Of a DNA stretch of 23,618 nucleotides, positions 16,316 through 23,618 are shown one piece after another. The position numbers were made by a program, and so were the translations under genes. The DNA lies in assembly GCA_022571135.1 (NCBI GenBank), contig JACZYK010000007.1, forward strand, positions 1 to 23,618, written 5' to 3'. The stretch comes from Bacteroidota bacterium. Its GTDB lineage: Bacteria > Bacteroidota > Rhodothermia > Rhodothermales > UBA10348. A model generated the notes under the pieces. That model was not told the origin of the DNA, did not search any database, and saw nothing but the letters and a program-made list of their open reading frames with translations. Position 1 is the stretch's first letter, and each line of letters opens with the position of its first letter.

Positions 16316-17918
16316 AGCCTCCCGCCCCGTCCGTCGCAGGGGACGTTGTCCGCTGCTCTTCCGGTCGGTCGGCCGAGAAGTCACCCGCCCGGAATTCGCG
16401 ACCCATGAGTATTCCGTAGGAAGAACCATCGTCCAGTTTCACCAGAGAGGCCTTCCATGTTGTGGATAGTTCCTCGCCCCGAGCTGTATTGATCGAAAGA
16501 TGGAGCGTACGATCGGTCGGATCGTCATCAAGCCACTCTTCAAATCGCTTTCGCGCGCTCCTGCTCAGCGCTTTTTTGACAAACGTACCGATCGTATCCA
16601 TTTCGGCCTCTTCCCAGCCGGTAAGTCGCGCCGCCGCCGGACTCCAGTAGACGATCCGGGTTTGTTCATCGAGAACCAAAACCATGTCTTCCGATGCTCG
16701 AAGTATGGCGCTGTGTAGCGTATTTGACGTGGATGCAGGGGCATCCGTTGCACGGGATTCCAGAGCTTCCCCGCCGCGATCAGTCTCGTCGCTGACAGTG
16801 TCAATCTCGGAGGTCGAGGGGTACTCGGACAAAACGGGTTCGACCAGAATGAGGTGTGAATCAAGTCCCTGAAAGCGAATAGGCAGCGCGGATATCCTGA
16901 TCGGGTCCCGCACCCCCGCCATTTCTCCCGGGAAAACTTCAAGGCGTTGTATACCGATGGCGCTGCTCGTTGCCTTCTTCAACCATTCCTCTAGAGCTGC
17001 AACGGGAACGGCTTTGGTGAGGATGTGAACGGAATTACCGAGAATCCACTCCCTGGAGAACCCGAGTCGGGTTTTCAACTGGGTATTCACCGCCATAATT
17101 CGAGCATCCCGGGAGCGTATGAAGGCCAGACCTTCCAGCGAGTCGAATAATCTTCTGAAACGCTCTTCACTCTCCTCACCTCTTCTGACCGTCACGATAT
17201 AACGGCGTGCAAGGTCGACGACGCTGTCTGCGTGACCCCCGAGCGAATGCTCTGTCTCGGCCCACAATCGGTCAAGGGTCGCATCCGATATAGTCGATCC
17301 TCTGAGAAGTTCGGTCGTCGTTTCGTTCAGTTGCTGCAGCGGTCGCGCTACATTTCGTCTCAGAGTAATCCACGCGATCGAACCGAGACTTCCCATGACC
17401 ATGAGACCCAGGATGAGAATGGCGGTGATGGGCCATAACCATGACGCAAGGCTCGCCCGTGAATCGGAAATGGCCACAGCCCATCGTCCCCTGTCAGATT
17501 CGTAAACCCCGGCCATCAGCACTGTCCTGGATCCGAACGGGACGTCCTCGAGCACTATCCCGGAAGAACGACCCTCCAGATATTTCCACCAGACGCGATC
17601 CAGCCTCGATCCAATCTCCTGTTTTCGACTGGAGGCTAGAATATCTCCGGTCGCCGAAAGGATCCAGAATCGTTCATAATCGAACGAATTGCTCAGTACA
17701 GCCAACCCGTTCGATTCTCCATGTACTGCCGGATGCGTTTCGTACACAGTCTTTACGGCAGCCAGAACATCGGCGACGGCATTTTTCTGGATACTTCGAT
17801 ACATATAGACCGACAGCAGAATCGTGCCTGCAACGATGATAAAGGCAGCAGGAATCAACATGCGTCCGACGAGGAGGTTGAGAGGGATGCCCCGTCGAAC
17901 AGCGGCTTGTTCGTTCAC
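16314..17918 (-). CDS. Membrane HAMP-PAS-PAS sensor protein without a kinase domain
   Basis: 534 residues from a GTG start. The only nearby in-frame ATG, codon 20, would remove the residues before the first membrane segment. The order is TM1 (about 18-41), an extracytoplasmic sensor region (about 42-160), TM2 (about 160-185) and a HAMP-like linker beginning ARPLQQLNETTTELL. Two PAS domains follow: FRRLFDSLEGLAFI near 255-375, and ILRASEDMVLVLDEQTRIVYWSPAAARLTGWEE near 420-520. The protein ends with a low-complexity tail directly at the palindromic repeat. HisKA, HATPase, GGDEF, EAL and response-regulator domains are all absent, which is unusual for this architecture. It probably signals by contact with a partner such as the small DHp protein downstream. 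It starts 67 bp after the LON-domain gene. Confidence 0.8.
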   Translation of the reverse strand: MNEQAAVRRGIPLNLLVGRMLIPAAFIIVAGTILLSVYMYRSIQKNAVADVLAAVKTVYETHPAVHGESNGLAVLSNSFDYERFWILSATGDILASSRKQEIGSRLDRVWWKYLEGRSSGIVLEDVPFGSRTVLMAGVYESDRGRWAVAISDSRASLASWLWPITAILILGLMVMGSLGSIAWITLRRNVARPLQQLNETTTELLRGSTISDATLDRLWAETEHSLGGHADSVVDLARRYIVTVRRGEESEERFRRLFDSLEGLAFIRSRDARIMAVNTQLKTRLGFSREWILGNSVHILTKAVPVAALEEWLKKATSSAIGIQRLEVFPGEMAGVRDPIRISALPIRFQGLDSHLILVEPVLSEYPSTSEIDTVSDETDRGGEALESRATDAPASTSNTLHSAILRASEDMVLVLDEQTRIVYWSPAAARLTGWEEAEMDTIGTFVKKALSRSARKRFEEWLDDDPTDRTLHLSINTARGEELSTTWKASLVKLDDGSSYGILMGREFRAGDFSADRPEEQRTTSPATDGAGG

Positions 17919-17985
17919 GTATTCGAGCGTTCAGAAATCAGGTGACGTAATTCGATCTCAAGTCCGCCCAAATTTCGTGCCGCCC

Positions 17986-18636
17986 TCAATTCGAGACAGA
18001 ATCGTCCTTCTTCGGTGGAAAATCTTTGAAACGTCCATTCGAGCGTACCCTCTTGCGCATATTTTCCACGTCCTCGACCATCGGTATGAATCGTTCAAGG
18101 TGGGACACAAGAAACTCCAGCCGTTCGGCCTCTCCGTTCATTTCCAGGACCGACTGTTTTTGATCGATAGTCAGACCCGTGTTATGAGCGATAAAAAAGG
18201 ATAGATACTCCCTTCCCTGATAGAGGGTCGGCCGGGGCAGTCTGCCTGCAATCTCCAATAGTCTGATGTGTTGTGCGATCACTCTTTCGCGAGTCTGCGT
18301 CCTGACAGGCCGAGCGTCATCGAGCAGTGCCTCAACCTCAGCAGTCAGATAAGAACGCTCTCGTGAGATTTCCAGGATGCGGAATCGCTGCATCCCGGTC
18401 ACGATGATGTCCTTCTCCCCGGCCTCCTGCGCGGACTCAACCTCCGCGATTGTCGCGGTACAACCCACCTCCGACATCTTCCCGTGCGGGAAGAGGACGA
18501 TCCCGAAAGGAATATCCTGACTCAGACAGTCCTCGACGAGATCCAGGTACCGGGGCTCGAAGATGTGCAGGGGAAGATGTTCTTCAGGATAGAGCACCAA
18601 TCCGAGCGGAAATAGCGGAAGTGCTGCCAGATCCAT
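17986..18636 (-). CDS. LON N-terminal substrate-binding domain protein
   Basis: A 216-residue protein matching the stand-alone LON substrate-binding family (PF02190). It opens LPLFPLGLVLYPEEHLPLHIFEPRYL, the family's most conserved block, followed by FGIVLFPHG and GCTATI and by GMQRFRILEI. There is no AAA+ or Lon protease domain. Such proteins are common in many phyla and their function is not settled; binding of unfolded or damaged protein is inferred from the Lon relationship. The C-terminus is basic and disordered. It is the first gene of the minus-strand run that leads through the PAS sensor to porU. Confidence 0.85.
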   Translation of the reverse strand: MDLAALPLFPLGLVLYPEEHLPLHIFEPRYLDLVEDCLSQDIPFGIVLFPHGKMSEVGCTATIAEVESAQEAGEKDIIVTGMQRFRILEISRERSYLTAEVEALLDDARPVRTQTRERVIAQHIRLLEIAGRLPRPTLYQGREYLSFFIAHNTGLTIDQKQSVLEMNGEAERLEFLVSHLERFIPMVEDVENMRKRVRSNGRFKDFPPKKDDSVSN

Positions 18637-18708
18637 GTCCTGGAGGTTTCGATCGTTGACGCTATACGACTACCACGGCCGATGCGGCTCGTTCCCTGAG
18701 GTTGAATT

Positions 18709-18780
18709 AGGGCCTGCTAGCGCTACCTGAAATCGTCCTGCCGGGTCTATTTTTATGCCCAGCAGCGTTAACAGTCCCTT
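18709..18780. repeat. REP-like palindrome, copy 2 (degenerate)
   Basis: This copy sits in the 226-bp divergent intergenic region. The left arm GGCCTGCTAGCGCTACCTG (from 18711) matches the minus-strand reading of copy 1 at all but two positions. The match runs on into the loop (GAAATCGTCCTG here versus GAAAGCGCCCTG there). The right arm, ending AGCGTTAACAGTCC, is imperfect, and the loop is about 17 nt longer. The two copies are therefore homologous, in opposite orientation, and enclose the LON and PAS genes. Confidence 0.7.
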
Positions 18781-18862
18781 AAGGGGCGAGCCACGGAGAC
18801 TCCCGCTCCTCGGTCGCCCCTGAACACCGTATCTTGGATATCTCGCCGAGCACAGGATCGCT

Positions 18863-20194
18863 ATGCGCGCCCTCCTCATCCTCCTTCTTTCGTTCACGGC
18901 CCTGAGGACCACATCCGGCCAGAACACCCTCTTCGGATCGCTGGACGATCCGATGGAGCAGTCGAACCTGGCCTGGTGGCAGACGGAGCAGACCGCCGCC
19001 ATGTACGGAGGTCTTTCACTCATTGGCCCACAGTGGCGCTCGGAAGGGAGGATCACCTACGACTCCAGGACGTCCCGGTTCGCTACCCGTCTTACGGGCA
19101 CGCTGCGGGCGGGCATCTATGGAGCGTACGAACCGGATATCGACGAGGCTTACGACCTTCTGCGCCTCATCGAATTCGTCCGTTTTCGGAATGCTCGCTC
19201 GACAGTATACGTACGCGTCGGACCCCTGGATCGAACCCGTCTGGGCACCGGTCACGTCGTCAATTTCCTGAACTCCCAGACAATCTGGAACGAGCGAACC
19301 ATCGGCATGGAGGCCTCGGCATCGGGCCGCGTATTCGGTGTCGCCGGTTTCGTGGACAACCTTGTCCTCGACGGACTGATCGGAGGCAGGATATCGGTCT
19401 CGCCGTTCAGGAATCTTAGAAACCGGAGACTTCGGTCGATAACTCTGGCGATAAACGGGATTCAGGACCGGTCCGACAGCCTGCCTTCAACCGATCGGTT
19501 CAGCGCCTATCATATTGAAATGCAGATGGAAGCCGTGTATTCGGGAGCATTCAGCCTCCATCCCTTCGTGAGCTATGCGAGAGCGCGCCCGAGCGGCCAG
19601 GGCCTGTACTTCGGCGCGGATTTCCGCAGCGACAATTTCATCGACCTGGCGAGGATTCATTTCCGACTGGCAATGCACTACAACAGCCGGCGATTTCTTC
19701 CCGGCTATGCCGGCGCGTTCTGGCAGGTCCAGAATCCACACGCCCGCGTGCTGATTTCAGAAGGGCGTATCGGTGAAGAGCCGGTAGACCTGCCTGCGGG
19801 AATCGACCTGAAGGACGTACGGAGATCACATGCACTCGTAACCGAGTTGCGGATTCTGATATTCGAACGCTTCGAACTCTGGTATCAGTTCCTACGGAGC
19901 TACTCTGATCAGGCGATCAGCGAGTACCACCTTCGGCTGTCGATGAGAACGCGTAAACTGCGTCTGACGATCGGACAGGACCGGGGTGAACTCCGTAATT
20001 TCTTCTCGCTCTTCAACGATCTCGGAGACCTGAGCACGCTTCACTTCGAAGCCGCGTATCGCGTATCCGGGATCATCTGGACTCTCGTCGACGCCCGTTA
20101 CACGTTCGAAAGGGAAGAATCTCCCGACGATTCGAGACGATATACGGTTCATCGGAGGTTTGCGCCGCTCGTCGGCATTCGGCTTGCATTCTGA
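18863..20194 (+). CDS. Putative outer-membrane beta-barrel protein
   Basis: A 443-residue protein and the only complete plus-strand gene. The signal peptide (residues 1-20, LLILLLSFTALRTTSGQ) is followed by a sequence rich in alternating Arg/aromatic amphipathic strands. It ends FAPLVGIRLAF, with the terminal phenylalanine typical of barrels recognised by Bam. No family is recognised. The start is supported by AGGA 5-6 nt upstream. It is transcribed divergently from the LON gene and ends 12 bp from the convergent nadA stop. A porin-like or structural role is possible, but nothing in the sequence gives a substrate. Confidence 0.7.
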   Translation: MRALLILLLSFTALRTTSGQNTLFGSLDDPMEQSNLAWWQTEQTAAMYGGLSLIGPQWRSEGRITYDSRTSRFATRLTGTLRAGIYGAYEPDIDEAYDLLRLIEFVRFRNARSTVYVRVGPLDRTRLGTGHVVNFLNSQTIWNERTIGMEASASGRVFGVAGFVDNLVLDGLIGGRISVSPFRNLRNRRLRSITLAINGIQDRSDSLPSTDRFSAYHIEMQMEAVYSGAFSLHPFVSYARARPSGQGLYFGADFRSDNFIDLARIHFRLAMHYNSRRFLPGYAGAFWQVQNPHARVLISEGRIGEEPVDLPAGIDLKDVRRSHALVTELRILIFERFELWYQFLRSYSDQAISEYHLRLSMRTRKLRLTIGQDRGELRNFFSLFNDLGDLSTLHFEAAYRVSGIIWTLVDARYTFEREESPDDSRRYTVHRRFAPLVGIRLAF

Positions 20195-20206
20195 TGCGCC
20201 CCCGGA

Positions 20207-21196
20207 CTATACGATGGCCAGACTCATCTCCATCATTTTCTCGATCGGCTTCAGCGCCTTAATTCGCACGGCTTCGTCCATTATGAGCTCGGGCAGTTCG
20301 TGTTCGAGGCACAGATAAAGCTTCTCGATCGTATTGAGACGCATATGCGGGCACTGGTTACAACTGCAGCCACTTTCCGGTGGAGCCGGGATAAATGTCT
20401 TTTCCGGGGAGTCTTTCTGCATCTGATGCAGAATGCCCTCTTCGGTCGTCACGATGAAAGTGTCGGACGAATGCGAACGCGCAAATGCCAGGATTCCGCT
20501 CGTCGATCCTACATAATCGGCATGCCGCAGCACTTTTTCCTCGCACTCGGGATGGGCAAGAACGGGCGCGTCCGGGTATCGGGTTTTCAGCCTTACGAGT
20601 TTCTGCTCGCTGAACGTCTCGTGGACGATGCAGACTCCGTCCCAGAGAACCATGTCCCGACCCGTCTGCTTGATTACAAACCGACCGAGATTCTTGTCAG
20701 GCGCAAAGATGATCGGCTGATCCTCCGGAATCTGGCGCACGATGTGCTCGGCGTTCGAAGACGTACAGATGATGTCGCTCAGGGCTTTAGTCTCGGCCGA
20801 GCAGTTGATGTAAGAGATGACGATATGGTCCGGATACGCCTCCTTGAATGCGGCAAAGGCATCTGCCGGACAGGCGTCTGCTAGAGAGCATCCGGCGTTC
20901 AGGTCCGGGAGAAGAACCGTTTTCGACGGACTGAGGATCTTGGCCGTCTCGGCCATGAAATGCACGCCCGCGAATACGATGATCTCCGCGTCCGTTTCAG
21001 CCGCCCGCCTGGCCAGGCCGAGCGAATCCCCGATATAATCGGCGATGTCCTGTATGGCCGACTCCTGGTAATAGTGTGCCAGAATAACCGCGTTTTTCTC
21101 TCGTTTCAGACGTTCGATCTCCTCATATAGATCGAGCGCGGGATCCACGGGCTCGTCGATATATCCGATAATTGGATCGAGAACAGGGATCGTCAT
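20207..21196 (-). CDS. nadA: Quinolinate synthase NadA
   Basis: A 329-residue [4Fe-4S] enzyme that condenses iminoaspartate with dihydroxyacetone phosphate to make quinolinate for NAD synthesis. Family motifs are intact: ILAHYYQ at residues 38-44, GVHFMAETAKIL, LLPDLNAGCSLADACP with a cluster cysteine at 103, LWDGVCIVHE with C189, HPEC, GSTSGI, and the C-terminal GCSCNQCPHM, which supplies the third ligand (one of C277, C279 and C282). The start has only a weak SD. The nadB and nadC genes are not nearby. The gene lies 185 bp downstream of glyQS on the same strand; co-transcription is uncertain. Confidence 0.97.
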   Translation of the reverse strand: MTIPVLDPIIGYIDEPVDPALDLYEEIERLKREKNAVILAHYYQESAIQDIADYIGDSLGLARRAAETDAEIIVFAGVHFMAETAKILSPSKTVLLPDLNAGCSLADACPADAFAAFKEAYPDHIVISYINCSAETKALSDIICTSSNAEHIVRQIPEDQPIIFAPDKNLGRFVIKQTGRDMVLWDGVCIVHETFSEQKLVRLKTRYPDAPVLAHPECEEKVLRHADYVGSTSGILAFARSHSSDTFIVTTEEGILHQMQKDSPEKTFIPAPPESGCSCNQCPHMRLNTIEKLYLCLEHELPELIMDEAVRIKALKPIEKMMEMSLAIV

Positions 21197-21381
21197 AGGT
21201 AGTTTACCGGTGAGAATTCTTATCGGTTCGCCTCCAACAGATTCGTATTCCGCGACATGAATTCCGTTCCGGTTCGAGGACCGATTCTTTTGGTCTCAAC
21301 AATCGATTCAGAGACGGCTGATTCGACGACCCCTCCGACGTGGCGGAGCCAGGGAAAAGAGAGTGCACTATTCCCGGCGTT

Positions 21382-22821
21382 TCACTCCTCGGGTGTCCAA
21401 TTGCGCATGTTGTCGAACAGATACGCCGCCACTTGATCCTTTTCGAGACGGACCTGCTCCATGGTGTCGCGTTCGCGCACGGTTACCGTTCCGTCCATGA
21501 GGGTCTCTCCGTCCACCGTGATGCAGAACGGCGTACCGACTTCGTCCATTCTGCGATAACGGCGGCCTATCGCACCTTTCTCGTCGTAAAACGTATTGAA
21601 TTCCGCCTTCAGATCTGCCTCGATCCGGTGTGCCACCTCAGGCATTCCGTCCTTCTTGACGAGCGGAAAGATGGCCACTTTGATTGGCGCGATGCGCGGG
21701 TGAAACTTCAACAGGTTGCGTTGCTCGCCGTTGACCTCTTCCTCCCGGTAAGCCTCACACAACAACATCAGAATTGTCCTGTCGAGACCGGCCGAGGTTT
21801 CGACCACGTAAGGGATGTACCGCTCCTGCGTCTGCGGATCGAAATACTCCATTTTCTTTCCGGAGTGCTCCTGATGCCCTTTCAAATCGAAATCGGTGCG
21901 TGAGTGGATACCCTCGATTTCCTTCCATCCCATAGGGAATTCATACTCGATATCGAATCCGGCATCCGCATAGTGGGCCAGTTTCTCGTGCTCGTGCCAG
22001 CGCAGCTTTGAAGGTCTCACTGCGTTGTCGATATGCCACTGCATGCGCCGTTCGCGCCACAATTCGAAGGCCTCCATCTGCGAGCCGGGCTTGACGAAAT
22101 ACTGCATCTCCATCTGCTCGAATTCGCGGGTACGGAAGACGAACTGCCTGGCTACGATTTCATTCCGGAAAGCTTTACCGATCTGGGCGATACCGAAGGG
22201 TATCTGCTGGCGCGCCGTCTCCCTGACGTTATGGAAATTGACGAAAATGCCCTGCGCCGTTTCGGGCCTCAAATATATTTTGCTGTCCGAATCTTCGAGC
22301 GGTCCCAGATACGTCGCAAACATCAGATTGAATTGACGAACATCCGTCCAGTCGAACGCCCCCGAATCGGGCGATCTGATCTTCTCATCCATGATCAGCG
22401 TATGCAGCGCTTTCGGCATGTCGTCGGCATTTAGAGCCTCGACCAGTTGCCGATGCACGGCATCGGCGCGCTCGTCCTTGCCTTTCTTTCTGAGCCTTTC
22501 GATATGACCCTCTATCAGATCATCCGCCCTATACCGCATTTTTGACGTTTTGTCGTCGATGAGCGGATCGTTGAAGGCATCCACATGTCCGGATGCCTTC
22601 CACACCTCCGGGTGCATGAGAATGGCGGCGTCGAGACCGACCACGTTGTCGTTCTCGTACACCATGTGACGCCACCAGCTCAGCACGACATTGCGTTTCA
22701 ATTCAACGCCCAGCGGACCGTAATCGTATGTCGCGGCAAGGCCACCGTAGATCTCCGAAGACTGAAACAGAAATCCACGTCGTTTGCTCAAAGAAACTAT
22801 TTTTTCAAAAAGAGCGCTCAT
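21382..22821 (-). CDS. glyQS: Glycyl-tRNA synthetase, dimeric class II type
   Basis: 479 residues from the ATG at 22821. The frame is open to 23010, but family members begin just before the KRRGFLFQSSEIYGG block, and the extra 63 residues look unrelated. Class II motifs are visible: the glycine-specific YDYGPLGVELKRN, the motif 2 region RNEIVARQFVFRTREFEQMEMQ, and motif 3 ETSAGLDRTI. The C-terminal anticodon-binding domain begins at IAPIKVAIFPL. This is the single-chain alpha2 form found in Bacteroidota, Firmicutes, archaea and eukaryotes, not the alpha2beta2 form of E. coli. The 195-bp leader contains two hairpins that could matter for expression. Confidence 0.95.
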   Translation of the reverse strand: MSALFEKIVSLSKRRGFLFQSSEIYGGLAATYDYGPLGVELKRNVVLSWWRHMVYENDNVVGLDAAILMHPEVWKASGHVDAFNDPLIDDKTSKMRYRADDLIEGHIERLRKKGKDERADAVHRQLVEALNADDMPKALHTLIMDEKIRSPDSGAFDWTDVRQFNLMFATYLGPLEDSDSKIYLRPETAQGIFVNFHNVRETARQQIPFGIAQIGKAFRNEIVARQFVFRTREFEQMEMQYFVKPGSQMEAFELWRERRMQWHIDNAVRPSKLRWHEHEKLAHYADAGFDIEYEFPMGWKEIEGIHSRTDFDLKGHQEHSGKKMEYFDPQTQERYIPYVVETSAGLDRTILMLLCEAYREEEVNGEQRNLLKFHPRIAPIKVAIFPLVKKDGMPEVAHRIEADLKAEFNTFYDEKGAIGRRYRRMDEVGTPFCITVDGETLMDGTVTVRERDTMEQVRLEKDQVAAYLFDNMRNWTPEE

Positions 22822-22859
22822 CGAGGACACTTCATCGCGATAGCGGTACATACGCAAAA

Positions 22860-22883
22860 CGGGCATCCCGCCGGGGACACCCG
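22860..22883 (-). terminator. Terminator- or attenuator-like hairpin in the glyQS leader
   Basis: On the minus-strand RNA, CGGGUGUCCC and GGGAUGCCCG pair through 10 bp around a CGGC tetraloop and are followed by UUUU. Two pairs are G-U wobbles, which become A-C mismatches on the opposite strand, so the structure favours minus-strand RNA. It lies 38 bases before the glyQS start, so it would end radC transcripts or act as a leader attenuator. The U-tract is short. Confidence 0.4.
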
Positions 22884-22969
22884 CTCGGCTAATGTAGATC
22901 CTTTTTTGAGCGTCTTCAATGCCTGCCGGTCGAAATTTCGGTGATATGACGGGTTCGATCCAAAACCGC

Positions 22970-22989
22970 TCCTTGGTCGGATCCAAGGA
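22970..22989. terminator. Small hairpin downstream of radC
   Basis: TCCTTGG and CCAAGGA (7 bp, 6-nt loop) start 27 bases after the radC stop on the minus strand, and the sequence AGCGGTTTT follows closely. It is a weak terminator candidate. Confidence 0.25.
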
Positions 22990-23016
22990 CACTGCGTCGG
23001 CCACTCGCACGCGATG

Positions 23017-23442
23017 TCAGATCAAGCCCCTCTCTGAAAAGGATGTATAACCGTCTCCGGCGATGATCAGGTGGTCCTGAACGGGGATTCCTATCACTCG
23101 TCCGGCCTCGACGAGTTGCCTTGTAATCTGGACGTCCTCCGAACTGGGCTCCGAGTTTCCGGAAGGATGATTGTGCAGACAAATGATCGACGCGGCATGC
23201 GAGAGTATGGCCCTGCGAAACACGATCCGGGGCTCGACGATACTCGCCGCCAGGCCTCCTTCGCTGGCAATGAAAGTGTCAAGAATACCCGCAGCCGTAT
23301 TGAGCAGTACGACCTTGAATACTTCCCGAGACAGATCCCTCATGGATGGTGCGAAGCGGGCTGCTACGTCCGACGGGCTTCGGAGTACAGCCGGCTCGTT
23401 GAGCGGCGTCTCAGCAACGCGCCGGCCGACCTCGAAGACGGC
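23017..23442 (-). CDS. radC: RadC-family JAB/MPN protein, 5'-truncated
   Basis: About 141 residues match RadC, from AVFEVGRRVAETPL through REVFKVVLLNTAAGIL to the metal-binding JAMM-type motif LHNHPSGNSEPSSEDV and the C-terminal HLIIAGDGYTSFSERGLI. The N-terminal helix-hairpin-helix half of the family is absent. The frame stays open to a start at 23568, but residues encoded upstream of about 23442 are antisense to a clear dehydrogenase reading frame and do not resemble RadC. Despite its name, no DNA repair role is established for this family. The gene is broken at the same point as the neighbouring dehydrogenase. Confidence 0.85.
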   Translation of the reverse strand, partial: AVFEVGRRVAETPLNEPAVLRSPSDVAARFAPSMRDLSREVFKVVLLNTAAGILDTFIASEGGLAASIVEPRIVFRRAILSHAASIICLHNHPSGNSEPSSEDVQITRQLVEAGRVIGIPVQDHLIIAGDGYTSFSERGLI

Positions 23443-23618
23443 GATTCCGCCGCGGCCGTAATCGACTTCACTCTCGAAAAATTCGGCAGGGTCGACATCC
23501 TTGTCAACAACGCAGGCCACAGCAGCAGCGTGCGCTCCATCCGCTGGGTCAGCCCCGAGGAGTGGCAAAGCGTCTTCAAGGTCAACGTCGAGGGTGTATA
23601 CCGCATCACCCAGGCGGC
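23443..23618 (+). CDS. Short-chain dehydrogenase/reductase fragment
   Basis: Plus-strand frame 1 from about 23443 to the window end encodes DSAAAVIDFTLEKFGRVDIL, then VNNAG, then WVSPEEWQSVFKVNVEGVYR. These are the D-x-S-A-A-A-V helix, the NNAG strand motif and the N-V-x-G-V segment of classical SDR oxidoreductases. The Rossmann-fold N-terminus, including the expected T-G-x3-G-x-G cofactor loop, is missing, because the upstream sequence is radC in antisense. The C-terminus lies beyond the window. The catalytic Tyr-x3-Lys is not reached, and the substrate is unknown. Confidence 0.75.

Noticed and set aside
18782..18862. Bacteroidota-type promoter (TATCTTGG as a -7 box) before the barrel gene
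   Set aside because: No matching TTTG-type -33 element is present at the right distance, so the box alone is not enough.
21197..21381. Possible tRNA or riboswitch between glyQS and nadA
   Set aside because: A GGTTCGAGGACC stretch looked T-loop-like, but no acceptor, D or anticodon stems could be formed around it.
22822..23010. 63-residue N-terminal extension of glycyl-tRNA synthetase
   Set aside because: Family members start close to KRRGFLFQSSEIYGG. The extension has no family resemblance and contains two RNA hairpins.
23443..23568. RadC N-terminus encoded upstream of 23442
   Set aside because: These 42 residues do not resemble RadC, while the opposite strand encodes a convincing dehydrogenase.

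Overview
The window looks like a chromosomal segment of a Gram-negative bacterium from the Bacteroidota/Rhodothermota (FCB) lineage, probably a metagenome-assembled contig. The main evidence is a type IX secretion system (T9SS) locus: a gingipain-fold PorU with an intact His/Cys pair, a PorV-type outer-membrane barrel, and two proteins with T9SS-type C-terminal sorting domains. Supporting evidence is a DUF5683-like protein, a dimeric-type glycyl-tRNA synthetase, and host genes with weak or absent Shine-Dalgarno (SD) sequences.

Layout. (1) Positions 1-2631, minus strand: eight small mobile-element or phage-like genes. They encode a ribbon-helix-helix-like protein (cut by the window edge), a serine recombinase and six small proteins. 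Six successive gene pairs overlap by 4 bp (ATGA), and seven of the eight genes have strong SD sequences. (2) About 2640: an abrupt junction at which a host DUF5683-like gene loses its 3' end. (3) 2640-15781, minus strand: the host cluster porU - porV - M6-like pseudoprotease - gluzincin/propeller/Omp85-like protein - TlpA-like thioredoxin - truncated DUF5683. (4) 15893-18636, minus strand: a LON-domain protein, a membrane PAS sensor with no kinase domain, and a tiny orphan histidine-kinase dimerization protein. A perfect 19-bp palindrome starts at the PAS stop codon, and a degenerate copy lies about 2.4 kb away upstream of the LON gene. (5) 18863-20194, plus strand: an outer-membrane barrel. 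(6) 20207-23442, minus strand: nadA, glyQS and a 5'-truncated radC. (7) 23443-end, plus strand: a headless short-chain dehydrogenase, abutting the headless radC at one point.

How the genes may work together. PorU, with PorV as its outer-membrane partner, would process and anchor sorting-domain proteins at the cell surface. The M6-like protein is a probable cargo. The gluzincin/propeller/Omp85 protein and the TlpA thioredoxin point to envelope biogenesis or quality control in the same transcription unit. The LON/PAS/DHp genes form a possible incomplete signalling module upstream.

Most unusual: the lost HExxH in the M6-like protein, the three-module peptidase/propeller/Omp85 chain, the kinase-less PAS protein next to a DHp-only protein, the palindromic repeat family, and two abrupt junctions (about 2640 and about 23442) that are either rearrangements or assembly chimeras. 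No gene-free stretch exceeds 300 bases.
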